64,000 bases of DNA, from contig NZ_LT607803.1 of the NCBI RefSeq assembly GCF_900090195.1, forward strand, positions 248,001 to 312,000. Direction: 5' to 3'. A model generated the notes under the pieces. The model was not told the DNA's origin, made no database searches, and saw nothing but the letters and a program-made list of their open reading frames with translations. The stretch comes from Variovorax sp. HW608 (GTDB taxonomy: Bacteria; Pseudomonadota; Gammaproteobacteria; Burkholderiales; Burkholderiaceae_C). Of the stretch, positions 18,459-27,068 are shown one piece after another (within the stretch, counting starts at the first letter, position 1; each line of letters opens with the position of its first letter). A program made the translations under genes and the position numbers.

Positions 18459-18493
18459 GTTGCTTGTCCTATCCTTTGAATTCCAAATGGTCC

Positions 18494-19243
18494 TCAGATG
18501 ACCTTGGCTTCGCTCCTGAGCTTCTCAACCAGCGCGGCCACATCGGGCACCTTGATGCCTGCAACGCGCTTGGGCGGCTCAGCGACTTTCAACGTTTTCA
18601 GGCGCGGCGCAACATCCACGCCCAAGTCGGCCGGGGTGACGATGTCCAACTGCTTCTTCTTGGCCTTCATGATGCTGGGCAGCGTGGCGTAGCGTGGTTC
18701 GTTCAGGCGTAGATCGGTAGTGATCACCGCAGGAAGGCTCAGAGAGACGGTTTCCGAACCGCCGTCGACTTCGCGAGTGACGATGATCTTGTCGCCGGCG
18801 AGCTCAAGCTCGGAGGCGAAGGTGGCTTGCGGTAGGTCAGCCAAGGCCGCCAGCATCTGGCCGGTCTGGTTGGCATCGTCATCGATGGCCTGTTTGCCGA
18901 GGATGACCACCTGGGGGCGCTCTCTCTCGACCAGCGCCTTGAGCAGTTTGGCCACAGCCAGAGGCTGCAGCTCCTCCGAGGTCTCCACCAGGATGCCGCG
19001 ATCGGCACCGATAGCCATGGCGGTTCGCAACGTCTCCTGGCACTGCGCGACGCCACAGGAGATGGCGACCACCTCAGCAACTACGCCCTTTTCCTTTAAC
19101 CGCACCGCCTCTTCAACCGCGATCTCATCGAACGGGTTCATGCTCATCTTGACGTTGGCAATGTCTATTCCGGTACCGTCACCCTTCACGCGAACCTTCA
19201 CGTTGTAATCGACGACCCGTTTGACAGCGACAATGATCTTCAT
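18494..19243 (-). CDS. etfB: Electron transfer flavoprotein, beta subunit
   Basis: 249 aa, normal for EtfB. It starts [17 protein letters not shown] and shows the signature [16 protein letters not shown] and [17 protein letters not shown] (adenine-nucleotide binding loop), plus the C-terminal recognition region near KAKKKQLD. The ATG at 19243 was chosen as the family start; an in-frame start 7 codons upstream is not conserved. It lies 36 bases after the FAD oxidoreductase gene and 35 before etfA. Confidence 0.95.
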   Translation of the reverse strand: MKIIVAVKRVVDYNVKVRVKGDGTGIDIANVKMSMNPFDEIAVEEAVRLKEKGVVAEVVAISCGVAQCQETLRTAMAIGADRGILVETSEELQPLAVAKLLKALVERERPQVVILGKQAIDDDANQTGQMLAALADLPQATFASELELAGDKIIVTREVDGGSETVSLSLPAVITTDLRLNEPRYATLPSIMKAKKKQLDIVTPADLGVDVAPRLKTLKVAEPPKRVAGIKVPDVAALVEKLRSEAKVI

Positions 19244-19279
19244 TTGCTTAATGCACTTTCTCACTAGAGATGAATTGGT

Positions 19280-20467
19280 TCAGGACACTGCCCCAGAGCC
19301 ATACTTGCCCAGCAACAGCTCGCCTTTGGCGAAGCGGTCGATTGCATACGGCGCAAGCGGGACATCAGTTGCCATGCCTAGCGCTGTCTGCGCCAACACA
19401 CGGCCGACCATGGGCGACAGCTTGAAGCCGTGCCCCGAGAAGCCGAATCCCACCACCAGGCCTTCGACACCTGGGACTCGACCGAGCACCGGATTCCAGT
19501 CCGGCGTAACGTCGTACACACCAGTCCACGACGATGCAAGTCCGGCCGCGTCGTAGGCGGGGAACCGTTCAGCAACCTGGGCGCCGATCTCCGCGACGTA
19601 GTCCAGTGGCACATCGCCCTGTTCGGTCTCAGAAAGGTTCACCTTGTCGCCAACCACGCCTTCGCTGACGAGCATCTGCTTTCCGCCGTAGCTGCGGCAA
19701 TACAACATCCCTGGCGACGAAAGATCCTTGAAAACCGGCATCGCGAACGTGTAAGGAGCGTCGGCGCAATCGAGAGCGAGCACGGCATGCCGCTCAGGTA
19801 CGACGGGCATCGTTTGCCCCACCCATTTCGCCAGGTCCGCGGTCCAAATGTTCTGGGTACTAACCAATGTGTCGCAGGCGAAATCTCCCGCCGAGGTCGA
19901 CACACCTACGACGCGCGAGCCCTCGAGGACCAGCTTGTTGACGGTGACGCCTTCTCGGACCTTTACACCTCCGCGGCGTGCGCCCTTCGCGAAGGCGGCG
20001 GCAACCATGTACGCATCGGCAAACCCTGCGTCGGGTTCGTACCCGATCAGCGCTGCATCATTGAACGATGCGATAGGTAGCAACTGCGAGGCTTGCCCCC
20101 GATCGAGATACTCGACGCGAACGCCCTGCTCCTCTTGCTGCTTAAGGGATGCACGCAGCGGCTCCAGCTTCTCGCCTTCGGACGCGCTGATCAGGTAGCC
20201 GCACTTGACGAGCCCGCAGGATGCTTCGGCATCGCCGACGTATTCCTCGAAGTTCGTGAAGACGTCCCAGGAGCGGCGGGCCAGCTCCACGTTCTCGCGC
20301 ACCGAATAGTGCGTGCGAAGGATGCCAGACGACTGCGACGTCGTGCCCGAGCCAATCGTCTCGCGCTCGAGAAGCAGGACGTTCTTCGCGCCGAGCTTCG
20401 AAAGATGAAAGGCCACCGACGCACCGATGACGCCAGCACCAATAACAATCACGTCAAATTTTTCCAA
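19280..20467 (-). CDS. DAO-family FAD-dependent oxidoreductase (sarcosine/gamma-glutamyl-amine dehydrogenase-like)
   Basis: 395 aa. The N-terminal Rossmann motif is VIVIGAGVIGASVAFHLSKLG followed by the acidic residue of ELLERE-type strands (LLLERE) and SGTTSQSSGILRTHYS, typical of glycine oxidase, sarcosine oxidase beta and PuuB-like enzymes. The C-terminus has TPDWNPVLGRVPGVEGLV and GFSGHGFKLSPMVG, closing the FAD site. A TTG start at 20467 is inferred: AGGAGA lies 5 bases upstream and the protein then begins LEKFDVIVIG, as expected. Co-directional etfB-etfA immediately downstream implies that electrons go to ETF rather than to oxygen. The substrate is probably a secondary or gamma-glutamylated amine. 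Divergently transcribed from the M24 hydrolase gene across about 210 bases that hold a LysR-type box. Confidence 0.85.
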   Translation of the reverse strand: MEKFDVIVIGAGVIGASVAFHLSKLGAKNVLLLERETIGSGTTSQSSGILRTHYSVRENVELARRSWDVFTNFEEYVGDAEASCGLVKCGYLISASEGEKLEPLRASLKQQEEQGVRVEYLDRGQASQLLPIASFNDAALIGYEPDAGFADAYMVAAAFAKGARRGGVKVREGVTVNKLVLEGSRVVGVSTSAGDFACDTLVSTQNIWTADLAKWVGQTMPVVPERHAVLALDCADAPYTFAMPVFKDLSSPGMLYCRSYGGKQMLVSEGVVGDKVNLSETEQGDVPLDYVAEIGAQVAERFPAYDAAGLASSWTGVYDVTPDWNPVLGRVPGVEGLVVGFGFSGHGFKLSPMVGRVLAQTALGMATDVPLAPYAIDRFAKGELLLGKYGSGAVS

Positions 20468-20608
20468 GGGAGTCTCCTGTTCGATGCGAGGAGTCTTGAT
20501 CCGTTTGCAAGCGATGCGCAGAACATAAGCAGAACCGATGCTGTGCAAAAGCGGCTCGTGATCGAGCGCAGAATGAGCGCGGCGCGGCCGCCTGAGCGGT
20601 GGTTGCTG

Positions 20609-20622
20609 ATCCAAAAGATAAG
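20609..20622 (+). promoter_or_regulatory. Shared 14-bp motif, copy 1 (ATCCAAAAGATAAG)
   Basis: Identical to 22973-22986 and one base different from 22942-22955. It lies in the divergent promoter between the DAO-family dehydrogenase and the M24 hydrolase and overlaps the dyad at 20619-20631. Confidence 0.55.
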
Positions 20623-20631
20623 CGGTGCTTA
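20619..20631. promoter_or_regulatory. Candidate LysR-type box TAAGC-N3-GCTTA
   Basis: TAAGCGGTGCTTA is a perfect 5-bp dyad with a 3-base centre and meets the T-N11-A rule for LysR-type regulators. It is 148 bases upstream of the dehydrogenase start and about 48 upstream of the M24 start. The LysR regulator at 25216-26217 is the nearest candidate. Confidence 0.5.
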
Positions 20632-20677
20632 AGTTGTGTTGGGCACCGGCGGCCAGGGAAAGAATCGGCGCACGGCA

Positions 20678-21862
20678 ATGTCAAAACCAAGGAGCCAAGA
20701 GATCGTGAACAACCCTGCGAATGACGGCATGGACTTCCCCGCAGAAGAGTATCGAAATCGCCTGCAGCGAACCCAACAGGAGATGGAGAAGCAAGGACTC
20801 CCGCTGCTGCTGCTGCACCAGCCGGAAAACATCCTTTATCTGAGCGGGTTCTATACGACGGGGTATTTCTCGTACCACGCCTTGGCCGTTCCGAGCCGTG
20901 GCGACCCGGTGCTGATCGTGCGCGATGTGGAAGTCCCGGCAGCCAAGGACTCATCCTGGATCAAGAGCTACACGACCTACGCAGATGCGCCCGATCCACT
21001 TCCAGTGTGGCTCGACGCAGCACGTCGCGCGATCGAAGGTCTCGGATTGGGGGGCGGTCGCATCGGAGTCGATGAACACTCATGGTTCATGACGGTGGAG
21101 CGCTGGAAGATGCTCCAAGCCGTACTTCCACATGCGAACGTGGTCGCTGAGCCCAGAATCGTAGACCACCTTCGACTGGTCAAGTCACCGCGTGAGATCG
21201 AATACTTGCGCGGAGCCGCGCGCTGCGTCGAGGCGGGCGTGCAAGCGGGAATAGACGCCATCGCACCGGGCGTTATCGAACGTGACCTCGGCGCCGCCGT
21301 GTTCAGTGCGATGGTGAAAGCCGGATCCGAGATGCCTCTGAGTGGAATCATCACGTCGGGGGCTCGAACAAACCTGATCCATGGCGACTACTCGGACCGG
21401 CGTCTCGAGCCCGGGGACAACGTTTACTTCGAGGTCAGTGGGATCTACCACAAGTACTGGACACGCATCATGCGCACCGCCACTGTGGGTCCCGCAAGCT
21501 CCGAGCAACTGCGCGTGGCAGAAACAATCTTGCGAACCCAGAGCGAGGCGATCGCTCTGATGCGACCTGGAACGCCGGCCTCGGTGATCGATCGGGCGTG
21601 CCGTGAACCGATCCTTGCAAGCGGCCTGAAGGACAGCTATACGAACCGCGTCGGCTATTCGCTCGGCCTCAACTATCGACCCTCTGCCGGTGAATTCATC
21701 CGTGAGTTTGTGCCAGGCGTGGATTGGATTCTCCAATCCGGGATGGTCTTTCACATGCTCATGATGGCTGCAGGAATGGGCTTCAGCGAGACAATTCTGG
21801 TGACGGACAATGGTGCCGAGCGCCTGACCAGCATGGAGCGCAAGCTCTTTTCAAGTCAATGA
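20678..21862 (+). CDS. M24-family hydrolase, ectoine hydrolase (DoeA)-like
   Basis: 394 aa from the ATG at 20678 (MSKPRSQEIV); an in-frame GTG at 20636 is less likely. Creatinase-like N-terminal domain (EEYRNRLQRTQQEMEKQGL, PENILYLSGFYT) and pita-bread C-terminal domain (VKSPREIEYLRGAARCVEAG). Where metal-dependent M24 peptidases have D..D in their ligand strand, this reads VYFEVSGIYHKYWTRIMRT, so both Asp ligands are gone. From memory, this pattern together with GYSLGLNYRPSAGE and a Met/Phe-rich C-terminus (FHMLMMAAG) resembles the ectoine hydrolase DoeA/EutD branch, which opens a cyclic amidine or hydrolyses C-N bonds without the usual two-metal site. It overlaps the C26 gene by four bases (ATGA). 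A likely cytosolic catabolic enzyme; the exact substrate is not known. Confidence 0.82.
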   Translation: MSKPRSQEIVNNPANDGMDFPAEEYRNRLQRTQQEMEKQGLPLLLLHQPENILYLSGFYTTGYFSYHALAVPSRGDPVLIVRDVEVPAAKDSSWIKSYTTYADAPDPLPVWLDAARRAIEGLGLGGGRIGVDEHSWFMTVERWKMLQAVLPHANVVAEPRIVDHLRLVKSPREIEYLRGAARCVEAGVQAGIDAIAPGVIERDLGAAVFSAMVKAGSEMPLSGIITSGARTNLIHGDYSDRRLEPGDNVYFEVSGIYHKYWTRIMRTATVGPASSEQLRVAETILRTQSEAIALMRPGTPASVIDRACREPILASGLKDSYTNRVGYSLGLNYRPSAGEFIREFVPGVDWILQSGMVFHMLMMAAGMGFSETILVTDNGAERLTSMERKLFSSQ

Positions 21863-22581
21863 CAACGAGCACGAATATGAAACCCATAATTGGTGTCGTC
21901 AGCAACTTCGACCTTGAAAAGGACGGCTACTTCTGTTTCGCCCACTATGTCCGCGCGATCGAAGAGGCCGGTGCACTTCCCGTCATCTTGCCGTACGTCA
22001 ATGCGCATGACGTGAGCCCAATGCTCGACTTCATTTCTGGACTCGTGTTAACCGGTGGCGGCGATTTTCCGACCGAGCTCTATGGCGCTGACCCGCACCC
22101 GGCGGTTCAAAGGATGATTCCCGAGCGCGACAAGTTCGAATTCGCGCTCGCCCGGTCAGCACTCGACCGATCCATGCCGATTCTCGGCATCTGTCGAGGG
22201 ATGCAGATCCTCAACGTCCTCGGTGGTGGAACGATCTATCCGCATACGGTCGATGAGGTCACGACAGCAATCGACCATCGCGACGGCACGCCATTGGACC
22301 AATCGGTACATGAAGTTCAAGTGGAGCCCAACACCCGCCTCTGGCAGCTCTGTGGCATGCCCACCAAGTCCTTCCGGGTAAATAGCTATCACCACCAGGC
22401 CGTGAACCGAGTCGCCCCGGGATTCGTCGTTTCTGCTCGTGCCGACGATGGTGTCATCGAGGCGATCGAGGCCCCTGACAGCCCCTTCCTTGTCGGTGTG
22501 CAGTGGCACCCCGAATGGATGTACGAGGCAGAGCCCGCCTGCCGGCAGCTGTTTGACAACTTCGTGAATGCCTGCAAGTGA
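21859..22581 (+). CDS. C26-family gamma-glutamyl hydrolase (PuuD-like)
   Basis: 240 aa, class I glutamine-amidotransferase fold. Nucleophile C112 in ILGICRGMQILN, and H217/E219 in VQWHPEW complete the triad; TGGGDFPTELYG and SYHHQAVNRVAPG are typical of the PuuD (gamma-glutamyl-GABA hydrolase) and YvdE-like family. The ATG at 21859 overlaps the M24 stop codon, so translation is coupled; a second ATG at 21877 is also possible. PuuD releases glutamate from gamma-glutamylated amino acids in the putrescine pathway; here there is no glutamate-polyamine ligase (PuuA) in the window, so the acyl donor step is either elsewhere or different. Confidence 0.88.
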   Translation: MTTSTNMKPIIGVVSNFDLEKDGYFCFAHYVRAIEEAGALPVILPYVNAHDVSPMLDFISGLVLTGGGDFPTELYGADPHPAVQRMIPERDKFEFALARSALDRSMPILGICRGMQILNVLGGGTIYPHTVDEVTTAIDHRDGTPLDQSVHEVQVEPNTRLWQLCGMPTKSFRVNSYHHQAVNRVAPGFVVSARADDGVIEAIEAPDSPFLVGVQWHPEWMYEAEPACRQLFDNFVNACK

Positions 22582-22941
22582 GTCGTTAAAGCTTCATGGG
22601 ATCTCCCGCCCAGAGATCTCCTCAGCAATCGGGATCGACAACGAAGTGTCATGACCCGAAGTACCTGATCGCCTCGTTGTCGCGAGGTTTGATCGGGTAG
22701 AAAGCCAGAAAGCCATCTCCGGCGCGCACCAATCGGCGCGCCATTCATCGCGCAGGGCCATTGCGCGCGGCGTCTTCATGGCTCCGAAGTTCGTCCCTCA
22801 TCGTCTCTCAGATCAAACGCAGCAAGCATGCTGGGCCGTTGCCGCCTCCAGCTGCAAGGGTCACCACGCGCCTGAACAAATCTGCACAGGACGCTGGCCC
22901 TCGAGGCCACGCGCAGCGAGCCGCTGCAGGCCCTCGACGTA
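22582..22941. other. Intergenic region with a weak hairpin
   Basis: No gene seen. At 22600-22618 a 6-bp stem (GATCTC/GAGATC, 7-base loop) follows the C26 gene but has no T-tract, so it is a doubtful terminator. A 60-codon minus-strand frame at 22861-23043 is open and overlaps the motif copies at 22942-22986; no family is recognised. Confidence 0.25.
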
Positions 22942-22986
22942 ATCCAAAACATAAGAGCGTATTTCTGGGGCGATCCAAAAGATAAG
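22942..22986 (+). promoter_or_regulatory. Tandem copies 2 and 3 of the shared 14-bp motif
   Basis: ATCCAAAACATAAG at 22942-22955 and ATCCAAAAGATAAG at 22973-22986, 31 bases apart (about three helical turns, so on one face of the DNA). The second copy also forms the left arm of an inverted repeat CCAAAAGA-N8-TCTTTTGG at 22975-22998. They lie about 180-220 bases upstream of the CocE-like hydrolase gene and match the copy in the divergent promoter at 20609. Confidence 0.55.
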
Positions 22987-23162
22987 TTCTTCTTTTGGGT
23001 TTCGCGAGTCACCAAAGATGCACAAAAGAATCGCGTACTCCATGCGAGGGTGTGGAGGGCAAACGCACCCAAGTCAACGACCGGATCTGAAATGGCATCA
23101 GCCCCGCAAGGTCGGAAATCTTGGGTCGCATTGGATTTTCAATGAACAAGGAGACTGCGAAC

Positions 23163-25163
23163 ATGAGTGAGATGACCAAGAAGACAGCGATCATCAGTGA
23201 GCCTGCGGGCGATGAGAGAGACTCCGCCCCAGTGGAGACGCGCGCAAGCATTTCTCGCCGGCAAGTACTCAGGACCGGTATGTACGCGGGGTTTGGCACG
23301 CTTGCGTCAGCGGGAATCGCCGCTTGCGGCGGCGGGAGCGACGCGGCGGCAGCGCCCGCATCGGCAGCGCCCGCATCGGCAGCAGCTGCAGCTGCTCCAG
23401 ACGCCCGCGCTGAAGCAGCAAAGCCCAAGGTTGGCTCCATCTTCGACTTTGATATTAACGCTCAACCTGCCGCAGGGACGTACCAGGTCGGCCCGCTGGA
23501 ATCGGTGTATGTGCCGATGCGCGATGGCGTGAGGATCGCCCTGGACATTGTCCGCCCATTGGGTGACGCGTCCAACACCAAGCGCGGAACCATTCTGATG
23601 ATGACGCGCTACTGGCGCGGCACAAAGGGATCGACGTCAAACTCAGTTGCAACCGCGTTCGTGCCGTATGGCTATGCCGTGGTGGTTGGAGACGTCCGCG
23701 GCACCGGTGCTTCATTCGGTGTGGGGGTCCATGAGCGCACGAGGGACCAAACCAAGGACTTCGATGAAGTGCTGACCTGGATTGCCGCGCAGGGCTGGTC
23801 CAACGGCAGCGTGGTCGGCTACGGCCATTCCTCCCCCGGCAACATGGCGGAGTTCATGGCAATCTTTGGCAATCCGGCGCTCAAGGGCATCATGCCGGAG
23901 TCCGACGACTACAGCGGCTATCTAACCATCTTCCCGAACGGGGTTCCCAATACCGTCACGTGGCCGGCCTGGAGCGACGGTATCTACCAGCAAGACCACA
24001 ACATCGGCGGCTCCGGTGTCCGTCCCGTCGGAACCGGACCGGCGGCCGAGGCCCTCCTCGCGGCTGCCGTGGCTGAGCACACTGCGGCGCCTCTCTGGGA
24101 TGGGTTGAAGCAGATCACGTACATCGACGATCAGCCCACAACCTGGGGCGGAGACACCATCGACGTTGGATACATTCAGAACTACGTCGAGCAGGTCAAT
24201 CGCTCAAACACCCCAACGCAATACTGGAGCGGCTGGTGGGACGCCGCCACGCCGGAAGGCTCAGCCCGCCGCTTCGTGCAGATGACGAATCCGCAGAACG
24301 TGATCATCGGCCCGTGGCCCCATGGCTACAACAAGCCCTATGATCCCCTGAACCCCACCAAGACGGATTTCCTTCCGGCAACGCCGGGGCAGAAGGCTCA
24401 GGTACTCCACTTCGCGGACGTGTGCCTCACCGGCCAGGCTGCCGGCCAGCAGGGGAAGGTCCTCCACTACTACACGCTCGGAGAGGGCGTTTGGAAATCA
24501 ACCAGTTCGTGGCCGCCCAAGGCCAAGTTCAACCGCCTCTACATGGGCAGCGCCTTCCGCCTGAACTCAAATCCTGAGGCCACGAGGGGCTCGGACTCGT
24601 TCCAGGTTGACCCCGAACTGGCAGACGTAGCCAACGATCGATGGACCAGCACCAGCGGTACCAGGGTGAATTTTGGAGATCGGCGACAGTTCGATGCCGC
24701 CCGGGTCGCGTACACAAGTGATCCGTTGACGGAGGACACCGAGATCACCGGACACCCCGTCGTCCACTTGAACGTGAGCTCCACTCGCGAGGACGGAAAC
24801 TTCTTCGTCTACCTCGAAGGCGTAGCCCCGGACGGATCTTCCTGTTATCTCACCGAAGGTCTGTTGCGCGCCTTGCACCGCAAGGTAGACCACTCTTCAC
24901 CCTTCGCCGCGCTTGGCCCGCAGCACAGCTGTTTGAAGCGCGACGCCGAACCGCTCGTTCCGGGCCAATCTGCCATCTTGGAGTTCGCCTTGCAGCCCAT
25001 CTCCGCACTTCTTCCGAAGGGATACTGCGTCAGGGTCGTTCTTGCCGGGAGCAACAAGACCAGATTCGAAATGGTGCCCGCCGACGGCACACCGCCCCTG
25101 CTGAATTTCAATCGTGGTGGCGGAAACGGTTGCTACATCGACCTGCCGATTGTCCAGCGGTGA
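23163..25163 (+). CDS. Exported CocE/NonD-family hydrolase
   Basis: 666 aa. The ATG at 23163 follows AAGGAG at a 9-base spacing and is preferred over the ATG at 23142. The N-terminus has a twin-arginine-like SRRQVLRTG, a hydrophobic stretch and then GIAACGGG, a lipobox, so it may be a Tat-exported lipoprotein; an Ala/Pro-rich linker follows. The alpha/beta-hydrolase domain shows VPMRDGVRIALDIVRP, VVGDVRGTGASFG and the nucleophile elbow GYGHSSPGNM (S223), with IGPWPHGYNKPYDP carrying the catalytic His; the C-terminal jelly-roll is typical (ITGHPVVHLNVSSTREDGNF). CocE/X-Pro dipeptidyl-peptidase relatives cleave esters, amides or N-acyl bonds. The canonical GxSYxG elbow is altered to GHSSPG. It may release the substrate imported by the ABC transporter nearby; that is inference. 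Confidence 0.87.
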   Translation: MSEMTKKTAIISEPAGDERDSAPVETRASISRRQVLRTGMYAGFGTLASAGIAACGGGSDAAAAPASAAPASAAAAAAPDARAEAAKPKVGSIFDFDINAQPAAGTYQVGPLESVYVPMRDGVRIALDIVRPLGDASNTKRGTILMMTRYWRGTKGSTSNSVATAFVPYGYAVVVGDVRGTGASFGVGVHERTRDQTKDFDEVLTWIAAQGWSNGSVVGYGHSSPGNMAEFMAIFGNPALKGIMPESDDYSGYLTIFPNGVPNTVTWPAWSDGIYQQDHNIGGSGVRPVGTGPAAEALLAAAVAEHTAAPLWDGLKQITYIDDQPTTWGGDTIDVGYIQNYVEQVNRSNTPTQYWSGWWDAATPEGSARRFVQMTNPQNVIIGPWPHGYNKPYDPLNPTKTDFLPATPGQKAQVLHFADVCLTGQAAGQQGKVLHYYTLGEGVWKSTSSWPPKAKFNRLYMGSAFRLNSNPEATRGSDSFQVDPELADVANDRWTSTSGTRVNFGDRRQFDAARVAYTSDPLTEDTEITGHPVVHLNVSSTREDGNFFVYLEGVAPDGSSCYLTEGLLRALHRKVDHSSPFAALGPQHSCLKRDAEPLVPGQSAILEFALQPISALLPKGYCVRVVLAGSNKTRFEMVPADGTPPLLNFNRGGGNGCYIDLPIVQR

Positions 25164-25215
25164 ACACATAGCCAACCGTGACGGAACGCTGACCGGCGCA
25201 AGCCGGTCACTGGTC

Positions 25216-26217
25216 TCAGGCGTCTGACGGCGGAAGCAGAAGCGCGTTCTGCTCAAGGTTCAAACTTGTTGCGATCTCCACCGAGATTTCCTTGCGCACA
25301 GCGATCCTGACTACGTCTCGGATCTCGTTGGGAAGCCTGCCCAGTTCGCCTTGCCGATAGGCCAAATAAAACGTGCGACTCATGTTTGGATAGGGTCGCC
25401 CTTGGCGGGAGAACTGGGACAGAGGCAATATGCGAATTCCGGACGCGAACTGTCTTGACTGCCAAATGCAAATTGGAGTGCTCAACGCAAAGCCCATGCC
25501 GCTTGCGACCAAGCTGAGAAGCGGGTCGGTCGTATCGAACTCGCACGTACGCTCGAGACCGTCGCCGTTGCTCATGAGGTATTCGTCGATCTGCTGGCCG
25601 ATTAGCGATCTCGAGCTGTATCGAATAAACGGGAGATGCCGATTCAATTCGAGCATCGATCCCAGCCTGTTGACCTCGAAGGTCGCCGGCAGTACCACGT
25701 AGAAGTTCTCCGAGAACAGCGGCGTGCGAGAGATTCCCGGTATGGGTGAAACTCCGGTAGTTACCGCGAGGTCCAGTTGTCGCCTTTCGATCTGGGCTTC
25801 GAGGGCCGGGGTGATCCCGGACCACATACGGATTTGGTGCGAAGTACCTGAAAGCGCCTTGATGAGAAGCGGGCCGACCGTCGCGGCAAAAGAATCGACA
25901 CAACCGAATCTGACAACAAGGCGCTTGGCACGACTGACGTTCCGAACACTCTCGGTCATCTGGTCTGCGCGCGTGAGTAGGTCCTTCGCGTGTTCATAGA
26001 GGCGCTGCCCGGCGGCCGTCGGCTGCGCCGGCCGAGTCGAACGATCGAGCAAGGGCGTCGCGAAAACAGTTTCGAGCTGCTTGAGGCGCTGTGAAACCGC
26101 AGCCTGGGAAATGTGAAGGACGTGGGCTGCTTCTGACACGCTGCCTGCTTCGATCACGACGACCCAACTGGACAGCAGGTCCCAGTCAGGGCGCGACTTC
26201 TCGTTGGGAAAGTTCAT
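25216..26217 (-). CDS. LysR-family transcriptional regulator
   Basis: 333 aa. The winged HTH is at the N-terminus (WVVVIEAGSVSEAAHVLHIS, QAAVSQRLKQLE), followed by the periplasmic-binding-like effector domain (LVVRFGCVDSF, LDLAVTTGVSPIPG, LVASGMGFALSTP). It is the last gene of the minus-strand transporter/hydrolase operon, 49 bases after the N-formylglutamate amidohydrolase gene, and ends close to the convergent CocE gene. The T-N11-A dyads at 20619 and 32795 are plausible targets, which would make it the local regulator; not demonstrated. Confidence 0.92.
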   Translation of the reverse strand: MNFPNEKSRPDWDLLSSWVVVIEAGSVSEAAHVLHISQAAVSQRLKQLETVFATPLLDRSTRPAQPTAAGQRLYEHAKDLLTRADQMTESVRNVSRAKRLVVRFGCVDSFAATVGPLLIKALSGTSHQIRMWSGITPALEAQIERRQLDLAVTTGVSPIPGISRTPLFSENFYVVLPATFEVNRLGSMLELNRHLPFIRYSSRSLIGQQIDEYLMSNGDGLERTCEFDTTDPLLSLVASGMGFALSTPICIWQSRQFASGIRILPLSQFSRQGRPYPNMSRTFYLAYRQGELGRLPNEIRDVVRIAVRKEISVEIATSLNLEQNALLLPPSDA

Positions 26218-26266
26218 TCAGGTGGCCGAAAATTGGGGCCCAGTATATGTGGACCCGTTAGCGGGA

Positions 26267-27064
26267 TCACTTGATGACCTGGTCCAGCGCTCCCTCGATG
26301 ACGGATCGAACCGTGGGCGAGACGCGATCGGCTAGTTCGCCCCGCCATCGGAACGGCGCGCTTTCCTCCATGTAAGTGGACTGCGCGAGTTCGAGTTGAA
26401 TCGCATGGACGCCTGCATCGGGCTGCCCATACCGGCGCGTGATGAAGCCACCCTTGAACCGGCCGTTCAGCACCCACGAATACCCCGTCTTCTTGATAGC
26501 CGCAATAGCGCCAGACATCACCCCTTCATCACAGCTATGTCCATCGGCGGTCCCAAAATTGAAGTCGGGGAGGCGGCCGGAAAAAAGTCTGGGCAGTAGG
26601 CTTGCGATGGAATGAGCTTCCCACAACAGGACCTTTTGGTGCCGACCGCGAAGTCGCGAAATCTCTGTCCGCAGGGCGTCGTGGTACGGGCGCCAATACG
26701 CATCCACCCGACGCTCGATCTCGTCTCCGCTTGGAACCTTGTCATCGACATAGATCGCCTCACCCCGAAAGGTTTCAGTGGGACAAAGTGAAGTCGTGAT
26801 CAACCCGGGGTACAAGGATTCACCGCTCGCTGGCCTGTTCAGGTCGACGACGTAGCGCGAAATCGTCGCATTCAACACCGTTGCATTCAGTTCGTCGGCA
26901 AATCCGTAGAGCCTGTCCAGGTGCCAGTCCGTATCGACCAACTCCAGAGCGGCCGGCGTGTAGAGTCGACGTAGATCCTCCGGGATCTCCGTTCCAAGGT
27001 GCGGTACGGAGATGATCAGGGGTGCATCCCCGCGGCGAATTTCGAAACAAGGGACTTTGCTCAT
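26267..27064 (-). CDS. hutG: N-formylglutamate amidohydrolase family protein
   Basis: 265 aa, the full family length. Signature segments: PLIISVPHLGTEIPEDL, DTDWHLDRLYGFA, RYVVDLNRPASGESLYPG, LLWEAHSIASLLPRLF (metal-binding His) and GGFITRRYGQPDAGVHAIQLELAQSTYM. Family members hydrolyse N-formyl-L-glutamate to glutamate and formate in the last step of the HutF/HutG histidine route. No hutH, hutU, hutI or hutF is in the window, so its substrate here may be another N-formyl or N-acyl amino acid. It begins 4 bases after the MmgE/PrpD stop, in the transporter operon. Confidence 0.88.
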   Translation of the reverse strand: MSKVPCFEIRRGDAPLIISVPHLGTEIPEDLRRLYTPAALELVDTDWHLDRLYGFADELNATVLNATISRYVVDLNRPASGESLYPGLITTSLCPTETFRGEAIYVDDKVPSGDEIERRVDAYWRPYHDALRTEISRLRGRHQKVLLWEAHSIASLLPRLFSGRLPDFNFGTADGHSCDEGVMSGAIAAIKKTGYSWVLNGRFKGGFITRRYGQPDAGVHAIQLELAQSTYMEESAPFRWRGELADRVSPTVRSVIEGALDQVIK

Positions 27065-27068
27065 CGTC

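Noticed and set aside
23341..23400. Ala/Pro direct repeat in the CocE-like protein (GCAGCGCCCGCATCG copies)
   Set aside because: A short in-gene linker duplication, part of the low-complexity lipoprotein linker; not a separate element.
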